A stretch of DNA of 64,000 nt, from assembly GCF_000368825.1 (NCBI RefSeq), contig NZ_KB849711.1, positions 1 through 64,000 on the forward strand, in the 5' to 3' direction. The notes beneath the pieces were generated by a model that worked only from the letters and a program-made list of their open reading frames with translations, made no database searches and was not told where the DNA came from. Position 1 is the stretch's first letter. Each line of letters opens with the position of its first letter. Shown in pieces: positions 51,956-61,947 of this stretch. A program made the translations under genes and the position numbers. The DNA is from Acinetobacter ursingii DSM 16037 = CIP 107286 (GTDB taxonomy: Bacteria > Pseudomonadota > Gammaproteobacteria > Pseudomonadales > Moraxellaceae).

Positions 51956-52573
51956 GTGTTTGGAAAAACGCAGCGCGGTGTATCTGAGCGACCAAATAAA
52001 CCCAAAAAATCACTGATTCCAAAGTGGTTAGGTACATTGGTGGCTATTTTAGCTCTGATGTGCATCGCCGTGGTGTTGATGCTTTGGAAACCGTGGAAGC
52101 CTGTTTCAACTAAAAATGAAGTAACTTCGCCGCATTATCAGGAAGAAGAAACCAATCATGACTATCGTTTCTACGATCTGTTACCACAGCAACAAGTTAC
52201 GCCGATTCCTGAGCAAGCAGTACCCGAGACTAAGCCGCAGCAACCTGTGGTGATTGTAGAAGCGCCAAGTGAAGCCAGCGCGCCTGTGAGCAATGATCCT
52301 GCTGCCGCGGTTGCCGCTGAAGAAAATCCACCACAGCCACATCAAGCATCCTTTATCTTACAAGTGCGTAGCTATCCTGACCCTGACAGCGCTGATGCAC
52401 GTCGCGCAGAAATCATTTTGAATGGTTTGTCTGCCGATGTCGTCAAAAGTGTCGAAAATGGCAAAATATGGTATCGCGTGGTTTCTGGCCCATATGATTC
52501 ACAAGATGCAGCTGTTGCTGCGCAGCAAACCTTGCAACACAGTGGGATTGATTCTATTGTGGTGAAGCGTTAA
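51956..52573 (+). CDS. SPOR domain membrane protein (FtsN-like)
   Basis: This 205-residue protein starts with GTG at 51956, preceded by GAGGA at 8 nt. A short cytoplasmic part is followed by one membrane span (WLGTLVAILALMCIAVVLML), a Pro/Gln/Glu-rich linker and a SPOR domain at about residues 128-204 (FILQVRSYPDPDSADARRAE ... GPYDSQDAAVAA). SPOR domains bind denuded septal peptidoglycan, so a division-site role is likely. The order argS-SPOR resembles argS-ftsN. Confidence 0.88.
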   Translation: MFGKTQRGVSERPNKPKKSLIPKWLGTLVAILALMCIAVVLMLWKPWKPVSTKNEVTSPHYQEEETNHDYRFYDLLPQQQVTPIPEQAVPETKPQQPVVIVEAPSEASAPVSNDPAAAVAAEENPPQPHQASFILQVRSYPDPDSADARRAEIILNGLSADVVKSVENGKIWYRVVSGPYDSQDAAVAAQQTLQHSGIDSIVVKR

Positions 52574-52588
52574 TACCTTCATAGCATC

Positions 52589-52617
52589 AAAAAAGAACGC
52601 TGATTGCGTTCTTTTTT
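52589..52617 (+). terminator. terminator of SPOR protein gene
   Basis: AAAAAAGAACGC pairs with GCGTTCTTTTTT around a 5-nt loop. The symmetry also allows it to serve the converging ParB-like lipoprotein gene. Confidence 0.85.
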
Positions 52618-52641
52618 ATCTCAAATGTTTTGATCAAATGC

Positions 52642-53904
52642 TTACCAGCCCCAACATGTTCCCGTAGTCGGTTTACCACATTCACGATAATGTACCGCAT
52701 ACCAAACACTGCCACCCGATCGTGGTGTGCCATCTTTTTTGACTTCATCTCGATTCAATTCATCAAAAGTACTGATCGCATTGGCGGTCACAGAGCCTTT
52801 ATCTGCATTTTTTTGCAGGTTTAAGCTTCCCAGACTTTTTGCCGTCTGGCTCTGATAAATCACAGTTTCTGGTGCTGTTGTACCGATCAATAAAGCATAG
52901 TTGGCAATTGCTGCGGTATAACCTGTGGCACTACCCGACAAAGTTAAATCCTTTTTGATGCTAGTGCTTGCCAGTACATCTGCCCCGCCATATATTTTCG
53001 CATCAAGATGATAAAAGCTTAAAGGTTGCACCATCCCTGTTTTAACCTGAGCTTCTAACCAGTCTTGCCATAAAAACTCCAGAAAGTCGGTGGCATTGTC
53101 AGGTTTGCTATAGCCAATATCTCGGACAAAATACATCAATGAACGATACTGATTTTCTTCCATACCCGTTGGATTGGTTGCTGATTTAAGCCCCAAATTT
53201 TTTGGTAATTGTTGATATGTAATGCTTTGGTTTTGTCCATTGCGCAACCATGCACGACCATTGGCGACCATTTTTGTCCAAAACTCATCTGCTGTTTTGA
53301 GAGAGCTATAATTATCAACCACGCGCACCCAAACTTTCAGCGTTTCACCACCATCGGGTAATTCACGTAACTGGGTCATGGTATGATGCCCATCGGTCAG
53401 GTACAAACGACCATCGTAGCCAACCACGACCGTTTTCAAATCAGCAGTTTCTGTTGCTGGTTGTTCGGCACAACCAAAGCTATCGAGTTGTTTTAAATTT
53501 GCTGCTTTGAGTTGCTCCATGCTGCTGAAGTCATCGCGGCTTTTGGCACCAATTGCTTCACAGTAATCACTGAATTTTTTGCCTATGGTTTTATTGAGAT
53601 AAGAAAGCTGATTGGTTGGATCCGCTTGCCAAGTCTGACGATTCCAATCGCCTTGCCAACGACCTAATTTATAATAAATCTGATCATAGCCCACTGCGCC
53701 TTGAGTCGGAATCAGATCAGCAATCTGAGCCTGAAGAATATCGCCAGCTTTGGCATTTAAAAAGCGTTGATCGCGCTGATCTTGCGGCTGAGTCGACGGC
53801 GTGTTCTGGCTTTGATCATCATTTGAATCATTGCACGCTGTTAATGCGAAAACCGCACAAATCCCCAGAGACAATATTGTCATATTTTTAGTCATCAATT
53901 TCAT
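52642..53904 (-). CDS. ParB-like nuclease domain lipoprotein
   Basis: This 420-residue protein has a signal sequence with lipobox LTAC (Cys24) and a Ser/Gln/Asp-rich linker. A domain of the putative ParB-like nuclease class (PF08857-like) follows, with QIYYKLGRWQ and the core GYDGRLYLTDGHHTMTQL. Ending ECGKPTTGTCWGW, it has paired cysteines suited to the periplasm. A ParB-type fold outside the cytoplasm is unusual; the substrate is unknown. Converges with the SPOR gene. Confidence 0.8.
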   Translation of the reverse strand: MKLMTKNMTILSLGICAVFALTACNDSNDDQSQNTPSTQPQDQRDQRFLNAKAGDILQAQIADLIPTQGAVGYDQIYYKLGRWQGDWNRQTWQADPTNQLSYLNKTIGKKFSDYCEAIGAKSRDDFSSMEQLKAANLKQLDSFGCAEQPATETADLKTVVVGYDGRLYLTDGHHTMTQLRELPDGGETLKVWVRVVDNYSSLKTADEFWTKMVANGRAWLRNGQNQSITYQQLPKNLGLKSATNPTGMEENQYRSLMYFVRDIGYSKPDNATDFLEFLWQDWLEAQVKTGMVQPLSFYHLDAKIYGGADVLASTSIKKDLTLSGSATGYTAAIANYALLIGTTAPETVIYQSQTAKSLGSLNLQKNADKGSVTANAISTFDELNRDEVKKDGTPRSGGSVWYAVHYRECGKPTTGTCWGW

Positions 53905-54068
53905 AAAACATCAATCATCTAAAGCTTATTTGAAAAGACGCATATTGACGAGAAAATATTCAAAATAAATGACAAATTTCATTTTGATTGATGTTTTAAA
54001 ATATAACAAGCATTGCCATGCTGCATCAGTTTGTCAGCAGGCAATATGGTTGGCTATCAAAACTGCCT

Positions 54069-54713
54069 TTATTCAATTCCTTTTTGTTTGGCACGTTGAA
54101 AAGCAGGACGAGATTGAATCCCAGTAAGAAAAGCCTGAATATTCGGATATTGGCCTGTGGTACGGGTTAAAATAGCTTCAAGTGGAAAACTCATCTGAAT
54201 ATCAGCAAAGCTAAACTGACCAGCAAAATAATCATGTTGAGATAAATATTCCTCTAAAAAAGCAATATGATCTTTTAAACGTGGACGAATAAAGCCAGCT
54301 TTAATGCCATCGGTAATTTTATTGGCAATCGGACGAATGATAAAAGGTACATTTCTACCCACATTGTTCATGACCAACTGAAACACCAATAATGGCATCA
54401 GTGAACCTTCGGCATAATGCATCCAATATAAATATTGAAAAGCATCTTCATCATTTTGTGGCTTAAACTGATTTTGCAAATCGTATTTGCTTTGTAGATA
54501 TTCCAAAATCACCGCAGACTCTGCAATCGCACGATCATCATCCTGTAAAATGGGTGCCTTGCCCAAAGGGTGAATCTGTTTCAGTTCAGGTGGCGCAGCA
54601 TAGGTCGGTAAGCGTTTGTAATATTGAATTTGATAGTCTTGTTGTAGCTCTTCTAAAGCCCATAAAATCCGAAAAGAACGCGATTGTTCCAGATGATGTA
54701 AAGTCAGCATATT
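54069..54713 (-). CDS. glutathione S-transferase family protein
   Basis: This is a 214-residue protein starting at the ATG at 54713 after GAGA; the frame runs open to 54755 but begins in a hairpin. The N-terminal thioredoxin-like domain reads LHHLEQSRSFRILWALEEL, with the cis-Pro region GKAPILQDDDRAIAESAVI. The C-terminal helical domain contains FAGQFSFADIQMSFPLEAI. Ser near the N-terminus is the likely catalytic residue. The substrate is unknown. Confidence 0.9.
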   Translation of the reverse strand, partial: NMLTLHHLEQSRSFRILWALEELQQDYQIQYYKRLPTYAAPPELKQIHPLGKAPILQDDDRAIAESAVILEYLQSKYDLQNQFKPQNDEDAFQYLYWMHYAEGSLMPLLVFQLVMNNVGRNVPFIIRPIANKITDGIKAGFIRPRLKDHIAFLEEYLSQHDYFAGQFSFADIQMSFPLEAILTRTTGQYPNIQAFLTGIQSRPAFQRAKQKGIE

Positions 54714-54753
54714 GTTCTCTATTTCTCGCCAAAATTTTAAATTGATTAATCGC

Positions 54754-54784
54754 ATTCAGCCCATGAGCATTGCATGGGCTGAAT
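54754..54784. repeat. perfect 12-bp stem-loop
   Basis: ATTCAGCCCATG at 54754-54765 pairs with CATGGGCTGAAT at 54773-54784 around a 7-nt loop. It lies between the OsmC gene end and the GST gene start, both on the minus strand. It probably terminates or stabilises the pirin-osmC transcript, though no U-run follows. Confidence 0.55.
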
Positions 54785-54810
54785 TGTAAAATCATGAGAT
54801 TGCAACAGAA

Positions 54811-55209
54811 TTAAGCTAAGGTGGTTTTGATTTCCACACTGCGTAATAAGGTCTTGGTTACTGGTGTTTTACTACAGACATTTAACACTTTTTCCTGCAT
54901 TTCTTCAGATAATGGATTTTTAAAAGTCACACGACGTTCGATCCATTCCTGTTGTTCCTTATTCATAAAAAAATCAACTTCGACGCTAAACTCACCAAAA
55001 TCCATTTCTTTATGCTGTGCATACATACGCAAGGTAATCATAGTACATGACGCCAAACTTGCTGTTAGAAAGTCATAAGGTGCTGGCCCCGTATCATGAC
55101 CACCAAAAGATTCAGGTTTATCGGTAATAAAATGGTGTTTACCGCTGGTGACTTCACCTTTCCACGGTGCTGGATCGGTTTTAACAACGCTACGTGCAAT
55201 CACACTCAT
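54811..55209 (-). CDS. OsmC family peroxiredoxin-like protein
   Basis: This 132-residue protein has the two conserved cysteines of the OsmC/Ohr class, in LASCTMITLRMYA and LNVCSKTPVTKTL, with the dimer-forming beta-sheet between. The family reduces organic peroxides. Its ATG overlaps the stop of the pirin gene by four bases, so the two are translated together. Confidence 0.9.
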   Translation of the reverse strand: MSVIARSVVKTDPAPWKGEVTSGKHHFITDKPESFGGHDTGPAPYDFLTASLASCTMITLRMYAQHKEMDFGEFSVEVDFFMNKEQQEWIERRVTFKNPLSEEMQEKVLNVCSKTPVTKTLLRSVEIKTTLA

Positions 55210-56153
55210 TTGGATGCTCTCATTTGATCAGGAAATGTTGGGGCTTCAAGACGTGGACCATCATAATCTGGAATTTCGCCGAAGCGTGCATCATGATTGA
55301 CCCATTGCTCACGTGCTTCGCGTAGTCCTTCCGTGGTGCGACCGACAAGATTCCACCACAGTAAAATCGGAGTTTCAAAAGGTTCACCACCAATCAGTAA
55401 TACACGATGCCCTTCTGGAATATCAATCTCAATATGTTCAACCCCTGGCTCTAATACCACCAGATTGTCCTGATTCAACTCATGTCCATTTACCCAAGCA
55501 TGACCTTCTAATGCTAAAAAGCCATATTCAAATTTTGGATTGAGTGGAATACGAGTCTTCGCATCTGCCTGAGCGGTCATATCGATGCCGACCAATGGCG
55601 TATGTACCGCCACAGGTGAGCTTTGCCCCATAAACTCACCGACCAATACGGTAAATTCAACCTGATCCTGTTGTGTTGTTGGTAATACAGGATAGTGATC
55701 AAACTGTGGAGGCATATTGAGTTTGTCATCAGGCAAGGCAATCCAGAGCTGTGCCGCATGCATTTTAGTTTCAGTATCTGGCGCCACTTCAGTATGGGAG
55801 ATACCATGTCCAGCAGTCATCAGATTAACCTGATACGGGCGAATTAATTGCTTGGTGCCTAAACTATCGGTGTGCATCATAGTGCCTTCAATCATCCAAG
55901 TAAAGGTTTGCAAACCTGTATGCGGATGAGGCCCAACATCCAATCCATCGCCTTGTGGAAAAGTTACGGGACCTGCATGATCCAGAAAACACCATGCACC
56001 GATCATGCGTTTTTGCCGACTGGGTAAAGCACGTTTAATCACGGTTCCTTTACCAATTTCTGCGCTGCGAATTTGAAAATCCTGAATAAATTGATTGATG
56101 TAACTTTCACAATCCTGTGAATCTGAGATTTCCGTATAATTGGTATTGGTCAT
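55206..56153 (-). CDS. pirin family protein
   Basis: This 315-residue bicupin has metal ligands in PHPHTGLQTFTWM and HGISHTEVAP, the usual His/His/His/Glu site of pirin. Known bacterial pirins show quercetin dioxygenase activity or regulate metabolism; which applies here is open. AGGACAAAGATA precedes the ATG. It forms an operon with the downstream OsmC gene. Confidence 0.9.
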   Translation of the reverse strand: MTNTNYTEISDSQDCESYINQFIQDFQIRSAEIGKGTVIKRALPSRQKRMIGAWCFLDHAGPVTFPQGDGLDVGPHPHTGLQTFTWMIEGTMMHTDSLGTKQLIRPYQVNLMTAGHGISHTEVAPDTETKMHAAQLWIALPDDKLNMPPQFDHYPVLPTTQQDQVEFTVLVGEFMGQSSPVAVHTPLVGIDMTAQADAKTRIPLNPKFEYGFLALEGHAWVNGHELNQDNLVVLEPGVEHIEIDIPEGHRVLLIGGEPFETPILLWWNLVGRTTEGLREAREQWVNHDARFGEIPDYDGPRLEAPTFPDQMRASK

Positions 56154-56458
56154 TATCTTTGTCCTGATGTGTGCTTAAATCATATGAATGGCTAGCCAAA
56201 CTGAGCGCTGCGCTTGCTGATCAAAATGCTATTCACCACTTGGATACGCTTAAAATTCAGAATAACGTGTCTCAGAGCATTGTTGTTTTATCATTGCGTA
56301 AACAGCGCGTTCTAAACCAACTGTTTGTTAGCTTTCATAAATGACTTATCTTACTGATTATGTTTATATTACCAAACTTAATTCAAGATTCTATGCACAA
56401 CTTTAAGACAGTGTAGTGCTATTTTTAAGACAATCCTTGTCAAAGCCGTACTCAAAGA
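56154..56458. other. intergenic region upstream of pirin operon
   Basis: This 305-bp gap lies between the DUF3861 gene end and the pirin start, both on the minus strand. It should hold the pirin promoter. I see no clear palindrome, RNA gene or reading frame in it. Confidence 0.5.
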
Positions 56459-56761
56459 TTATTTGGACTGCGGAATCTGACTTTTCATGTGTTTCATAAA
56501 ATCACGGAAATGCGGTGCAAACTCTGCAAATAAAGGATGATTACGCTGCTCTAACATCACTTCACTAAATAGTTTGAGCCCAACCGCAAAGGATTGTGTG
56601 GTTTGCTCGTCAAAGAATGCTGCGCTTTTTAATTTTTCTACAATCTGAAAAATATCATCATGATTGCGTGTATAAAACTCAAGTTTTTCAGCATAAGTTG
56701 ATACCTCACCTTTGGCATCTTTTAAATGTTGAACAGTGACAAAGTATTGATGTTGTTTCAT
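56459..56761 (-). CDS. DUF3861 domain protein
   Basis: This 100-residue protein begins HQYFVTVQHLKDAKGE and contains FFDEQTTQSFAVGLKLFSEVM, the DUF3861 pattern. It has no known function. GGAATTGATCT lies before the ATG. It is third in a row after PadR and Fur-family regulator genes and is probably cotranscribed with them. Confidence 0.8.
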   Translation of the reverse strand: MKQHQYFVTVQHLKDAKGEVSTYAEKLEFYTRNHDDIFQIVEKLKSAAFFDEQTTQSFAVGLKLFSEVMLEQRNHPLFAEFAPHFRDFMKHMKSQIPQSK

Positions 56762-56787
56762 AGATCAATTCCAATTCTATTTTAAAA

Positions 56788-57177
56788 TTAAATACTTTCC
56801 CGAATTTCAAGTTGCATCACCTCTACTTGAAATTGTTGAAAAACCGCTTGTAAGGACTGTAAAAACTGCGTTTGTTTCGCCTGCGTTAAGGCCGCACACT
56901 GGATCTGGAGGAGCTGTTTTTTGCTACGATCAGGCAGGTTAAATTTTGTTTCTGCACGATGAAATTGATAGCTTGCAATTAAACCTACATCCACCAAATC
57001 GCTGACAACGCGATAAATTGTTGCCAAACTAAGTTGCTGGTGCTGGGCATGTAATTTTTGATAGATCTGTTTGATGTTTAAGTCATCAGATTGTTGTTCA
57101 AGTAAATTTAGGACTGAAACTCGTGAATGAGTAACTCTTAAACCCGCCTGTTTGAGTCGATATTGTGCGTCTAACAT
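56788..57177 (-). CDS. Fur family transcriptional regulator
   Basis: This is a 129-residue protein starting at the ATG at 57177, which follows GGAGG at 8 nt; an earlier ATG at 57195 overlaps the PadR stop codon. The N-terminal winged helix reads LKQAGLRVTHSRVSVLNLLE and LSLATIYRVVSDLVDVGLI. The metal-binding half is shortened and lacks the CxxC pairs. HRAETKFNL keeps the His/Glu of the regulatory site. It may be a PerR-like or divergent regulator. Confidence 0.85.
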   Translation of the reverse strand: MLDAQYRLKQAGLRVTHSRVSVLNLLEQQSDDLNIKQIYQKLHAQHQQLSLATIYRVVSDLVDVGLIASYQFHRAETKFNLPDRSKKQLLQIQCAALTQAKQTQFLQSLQAVFQQFQVEVMQLEIRESI

Positions 57178-57191
57178 CTTAAAATCCTCCG

Positions 57192-57716
57192 TCATAAACG
57201 CCCGATTTCAACGGCTGCCTGATCGATCTTTTCCGCAATCTGATGAATCTGTTGTGAATTTAAATCTGCAACATTGAGTTTTAATCGCAAGGCCGTTTTC
57301 AGATTTTCCATCGCACGGTGTATATCAATCAGTTGATCATTGCCATGAATTTCGCGTCGAAAACGTAGCTTTTCCAGCAAAGCATTCAGCATGTCTTGCT
57401 GTTGGGTTAAATACACTTTTCCTTCTTCAGTAACTTGATATTGCTTACGCTCAGCATCGAGCAGTGCAATAAAATTCATGTCTTCAAGTGTCGTTAATGT
57501 CGGATAGATCGTACCTGCACTCGGGCTATAGTCTCCTCCGACTAAATCACTAATTTCTTTAATGATTTCATAACCATGTTTGGGGCTTTGCTGAATCAGA
57601 TATAAAACCAAAAGTTTCATTCGACCTGCTTCAAATAGACGTCCACGACGGCCTGAACGTTGAGACATTTCAGAAGCTGGAGCATGCTCAAAATAATGAT
57701 CGCTTGCATGTTTCAT
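57192..57716 (-). CDS. PadR family transcriptional regulator (YqjI-like)
   Basis: This is a 174-residue protein if started at the ATG at 57716; the ATG at 57749 touches the operator. After a His-containing leader (HASDHYFEHAPASEMS) comes the PadR winged helix: LLVLYLIQQSPKHGYEIIKE and YSPSAGTIYPTLTTLEDMNF. The C-terminal dimerisation helix follows. The layout recalls the metal-responsive YqjI of E. coli, which controls a ferric reductase. The downstream Fur-family gene overlaps or abuts it. Confidence 0.88.
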   Translation of the reverse strand: MKHASDHYFEHAPASEMSQRSGRRGRLFEAGRMKLLVLYLIQQSPKHGYEIIKEISDLVGGDYSPSAGTIYPTLTTLEDMNFIALLDAERKQYQVTEEGKVYLTQQQDMLNALLEKLRFRREIHGNDQLIDIHRAMENLKTALRLKLNVADLNSQQIHQIAEKIDQAAVEIGRL

Positions 57717-57750
57717 ACTTATTTTTCTCAAATTGATTAATTTATGCATA

Positions 57751-57766
57751 TTAAGATATATCTTAA
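57751..57766. promoter_or_regulatory. 16-bp palindrome upstream of PadR gene
   Basis: TTAAGATATATCTTAA is perfectly self-complementary and stands just upstream of the PadR reading frame; further TTAAG/CTTA half-sites lie beside it. It is a likely autoregulatory operator. Confidence 0.65.
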
Positions 57767-57885
57767 CTTATCTTTAATCAAGTTTAGATTTTATTTTTAG
57801 TTAAATTTAGTATTGACTTCCTTTTATAACCTAGTAATTTATATATAAAAATTATTAACTTACAATCAAATTAATAGGGGTTAAA

Positions 57886-60252
57886 ATGTCTAAAATAAAG
57901 AAAATTGCAAATATTGATAATTTTGGGATTTTTAAAAGCTTTGATTGGGATTCAAATCTGAAATATCAGAATAAACAAGGACAAGATGAAATTTATAATT
58001 TTAAAGATATTAATATTCTCTATGGTCGAAACTACTCAGGCAAAACTAGTCTTTCTAAAATAATTCGTTCATTAGAGAAAAGAGTTATTCCCTCTAAATA
58101 TGATCAACCTGAATTTAAAATTGAACTCTCAGATGGCTCAATAATTTCTCAAAATGATTTAGCCACTTTTTCTTACCCAATCCACTCATATAACTCTGAT
58201 TTTGTAAAAGAAAATTTAAAGTTTATTCATGATGAAAATGCCACTATTGAATCATTCTCAGTAACTTTGGGTGGAGAAAATCAGCAAGTTTTAGATCGTA
58301 TTCAAGAGTTAAAAAATGAGCTTGGTTCAAATATAGAAAATGCTGAAACGAATCTCCATTTAGCTATTAAGAATAAAGCTATAGAAGTTAAAAATGCTAC
58401 GCAAATACATAAACAAGCCAATGACACTCTTGATACTCTTTTAAAGAACAAAGCCTCTGGAGGCCCTGACTCCATTCGTTCTCAACCAAATCTCTACGGT
58501 GATCAAGAATATAATGTTGGTAAATTGAAAAGAACTGACATTCCTTTAGTACTTAATTCAGATTATCAATCTTTAAATGAAGAAAAAGAATTAGAGTTAC
58601 GCAATATTTTGAATCAACAAGAGCTAAACAATCCTCCTGAACTTTCAACTTACACATTAAATTTTCCATCTCTGATCAATTCAACAAATACAATCTTAAA
58701 AACGGTTGTTGGTAATTCTCAAAAAATTCAAGAGTTAATAAATACCCCTTCTTTAAACTCATGGGTACAAACAGGTCATTCTTTACATCTTGATCGTTCA
58801 ACTTGCGCATTTTGTAATAATGAGATATCTGATAAAAGACGTAAAGAACTAGCACAACATTTTGACAAAGAATTTCAACTACTTCAGAATCGGATTTCTA
58901 AAGGTATTCAAAATTTAGATCAATTCTTAATTGGTAATGAATTAAGAATTGATCTGGATATTAACCATTATTATCAAAAATATCATATTGATCTTTTAGA
59001 GCTAAAAAATGAATTAAAGATATCTCTAAAAAAGCAAAAATCATCTATTACACATCTCAAAACATTACTCGAACAGAAAAAAGGAAGTCCCTTTACTGAA
59101 TTAGAAGCTGAGTATCCACAAGATTATTCAACAGAAATCAAAATCACTCTTGAAAAAATTTCTCAAATTCGAAATTTATGTATCCAATTGACTAGTGAGC
59201 TAAAGACTCAACAAAATGAAGCTAAAAAAGCTTTACGACTAAGCCATATTTATCATTTTTTACAAGATGTCAATTATTCTCAGCGAAATACAGATATAGG
59301 TTTAGCGTTTGAAGCGATTGCCCCATTAGAAACAGAACTTGCATCACTTCAAACTCGAAAAACTACAATTAATATTGCAATAAAGAGTGAAGAAGATAAA
59401 TTAAAATCGGAGGGTGAAGCTTGTACTCGTATAAACAATATTCTTAATCATGACTTTGGTCACCAATCATTAAGTTTAGAAGCTATTGAGAATCCCAATG
59501 CCCAAAATGTTCATTTTGAAATTCAACGCAATGGAACTAAAGCTCACAATCTCAGTGAAGGTGAGCAAAGCCTCATCTCATTTTGCTATTTCTTAGCGAA
59601 AATCCAAGATGACCTAGATCAGAATAATAAACCGATTATTTGGATAGATGATCCTATTAGTAGTTTAGATAGTAACCATATTTTCTTTATATATTCATTA
59701 ATCGAAGAAAAAATATGTAACGATAAAAAATTTCTACAGCTTTTTATATCTACTCATAATTTGGAATTTTTAAAATATTTAAGAAGAATTAGCGGTGCTG
59801 AGCCTGATCGGTCTATTGGTTTTTCTAAAGAGGAAAATAGGAAAGCTAGTTATTTTTTAATTCAAAGACATGATAATTTTTCAACCATTCGGCAGATGCC
59901 TATTTATTTAAGTAAGTTTTTGACCGAATTCAATTTTTTATTTAATCAAATTTATCAGTGTGCAACAGTAAATCAGATTGATGATTCAAATTTCCATCTT
60001 TTCTACAATTTTGGAAATAATGCACGAAAATTTTTAGAAATTTATACTTTTTATAAGTTTCCATCTCCTACATATCAACTGGATGCCCAACTAAAGGCTT
60101 TTTGGGGAGAGCAAATTCACAAGAATTTGACTGATAGAATTCATAATGAATATTCACATATGACTGGCGTACTTGAACGTGGTGAAACCATTTCTGAACA
60201 ACCTGAAATGCAAAAATCTGCTAAAGCGATTATTAATGTAAGCATCCAGTGA
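57886..60252 (+). pseudogene. RloC-like AAA ATPase / predicted anticodon nuclease, 3' end disrupted by IS66
   Basis: This 788-codon frame has an SMC/Rad50-type ATPase split around coiled coils. Walker A is GRNYSGKT (47-54), a CxxC hook CAFC lies at 307-310, the signature is LSEGEQS (556-562), Walker B is IIWIDDP (584-590) and the switch His is H624. The C-terminal part has R714-xxx-E718 and R751-x6-H758, matching the catalytic pattern of PrrC/RloC nucleases, which cut tRNA after phage attack. The last four residues (VSIQ) come from IS66. The original 3' part lies at 62798-62899 and would give 817 residues. AT-rich, so probably transferred in. Confidence 0.82.
60230..60237. repeat. IS66 target site duplication, left copy
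   Basis: TTATTAAT here is repeated exactly at 62790-62797. Eight bases is the size made by IS66 elements. Confidence 0.95.
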
Positions 60253-60265
60253 ACCGCACTTGAAT

Positions 60266-61873
60266 TCAAGCAGGCTTCCAGTTATGCGGCAGCAACTCTT
60301 CAATGTCTTTCATTTTATGCGTTGGTAACCTTCTAAGAACATCGGTTAAATAAGCATATGGATCAAGACCATTGAGCTTGGCGGACTGAATTAACGTCAT
60401 GATATTGGCTGCCCGTTGACCACTTCGCAATGAGCCAGCAAATAACCAGTTCTTACGTCCCAAAGCCCATGGTCGCATTTGATTTTCCACCCAGTTATTA
60501 CATATAGGCAAATGACCATCATCCAAATAACGGCTTAAGGCAGACCAACGTTTTAGACTGTAATTGATCGCTTTTGCCGTAGGCGAACTTGCTGGTACTT
60601 TGAGCTGATGTTGTTTGAGCCAATCATACAGTTGCTGCATGATTGGCTCACTGTCCTGTTGCCTTCGCTGTCGTCGTTGTTCTGCTGTACAGTCTGGAAT
60701 GTCTCTTAATTCTGCTTCAATTCGGTAAAGCTGTTGAATCATTGATAACGCTTGCTCAGCAATCAAACTTTTACCCGTCACATGCAGCTCATGGAATTTA
60801 CGACGGGCATGCGCCATACAACCCACTTCAATCATCTGACCTGAGGCAAAACGTGCCTTATAACCACTGTAATCATCACAGACCAGATGACCTTGCCAGC
60901 CTTTAAGGAAATCTTCGGCATGTTGACCTGATCGACTCGCTTGAAAGTCATACACGATCGCTTGAATCGAATTGTACTGTGTGGTGGCATAAGCCCAGAC
61001 ATAACCTTTCTTCGGTTTCTTCTCAGCAATCTGCATCACGGTCACAGGCGTTTCATCTGCATGAATCACCTGTTGTTGTAATATGATCTGTTTTAAAGCT
61101 TCTGCCAATGGCTCAAGTTCCACGCCGCAACGGCCCACCCAATCAGCTAAAGTGGATCGAGCCAAGTCTACGCCAGCTCGTTGGTAGATCAGTCTCTGAC
61201 GGTATAAAGGTAAATGGTCCGCATATTTGCAAACCAGTACATGGCTGAGCAGTTCAGGGCTCGCAATGCCTTTATCAATCACATAAGCAGGCATCGGTTC
61301 CTGCTTGATGATTTCGCACTGATCACACACCCATTTGCCACGGATATGCTGCTCTTTCATAAACTGTGCGGATTTAAAGGTCAGTTTCTCACTGACATCT
61401 TCACCGATACGACGCAAAGTACAGCCACAAGTGCATACTATTGAGGCGGGTTCATGCTCTATACGAATGGTGGCGAGATGATCTGGCAGTGCTCGACGTT
61501 TAGGTTTGATTGCCTTGGTTTTATGGGTGTTGGGTTGATCCGCATTCAGTCGTTCCAATTCAAGATCAACGGCTGCGATGTCTTCTTCGACTGCTTCATC
61601 TAACAGGCTAATTTGTTTAGCTGTTAAGTGTTCATTCTTCTGAGCGAATTTATGTCGTTTAAACAGAGCAAGTTCATGCTCGTATTTTTGCGTGAGAATG
61701 GAAAGATGTTGAACTTTGGCATCTAGGTGTTGATTAGATTGTTCTAACTGTTGTTTTGATGCTTCAAGCTGCTGCTTATCTTCTACAAGTTGCCGATTCT
61801 GCACTGCCAACTGCTGGGTAAATTCCAGTAATTGTTCATGGGTCAGTTGGCTTAAATTAGGCAATATATTCAT
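60266..61873 (-). CDS. tnpC: IS66 transposase TnpC
   Basis: This 535-residue DDE transposase starts with a long N-terminal coiled coil (QQLEASKQQLEQSNQHL). A zinc-binding segment (CTCGC, CDQC) follows. The acidic triad lies in HADETPVT, CDDYSGYKARF and NNWVENQMRPWALGRKNW. Full length. It lies 74 bp after tnpB. Confidence 0.95.
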   Translation of the reverse strand: MNILPNLSQLTHEQLLEFTQQLAVQNRQLVEDKQQLEASKQQLEQSNQHLDAKVQHLSILTQKYEHELALFKRHKFAQKNEHLTAKQISLLDEAVEEDIAAVDLELERLNADQPNTHKTKAIKPKRRALPDHLATIRIEHEPASIVCTCGCTLRRIGEDVSEKLTFKSAQFMKEQHIRGKWVCDQCEIIKQEPMPAYVIDKGIASPELLSHVLVCKYADHLPLYRQRLIYQRAGVDLARSTLADWVGRCGVELEPLAEALKQIILQQQVIHADETPVTVMQIAEKKPKKGYVWAYATTQYNSIQAIVYDFQASRSGQHAEDFLKGWQGHLVCDDYSGYKARFASGQMIEVGCMAHARRKFHELHVTGKSLIAEQALSMIQQLYRIEAELRDIPDCTAEQRRQRRQQDSEPIMQQLYDWLKQHQLKVPASSPTAKAINYSLKRWSALSRYLDDGHLPICNNWVENQMRPWALGRKNWLFAGSLRSGQRAANIMTLIQSAKLNGLDPYAYLTDVLRRLPTHKMKDIEELLPHNWKPA

Positions 61874-61947
61874 GACCGCAGTATGCCTGAGATCAGGTCA
61901 AGGAGGAAATAGATCCTTTGGAGGATGGCAAAATAGATCTATCTGGT

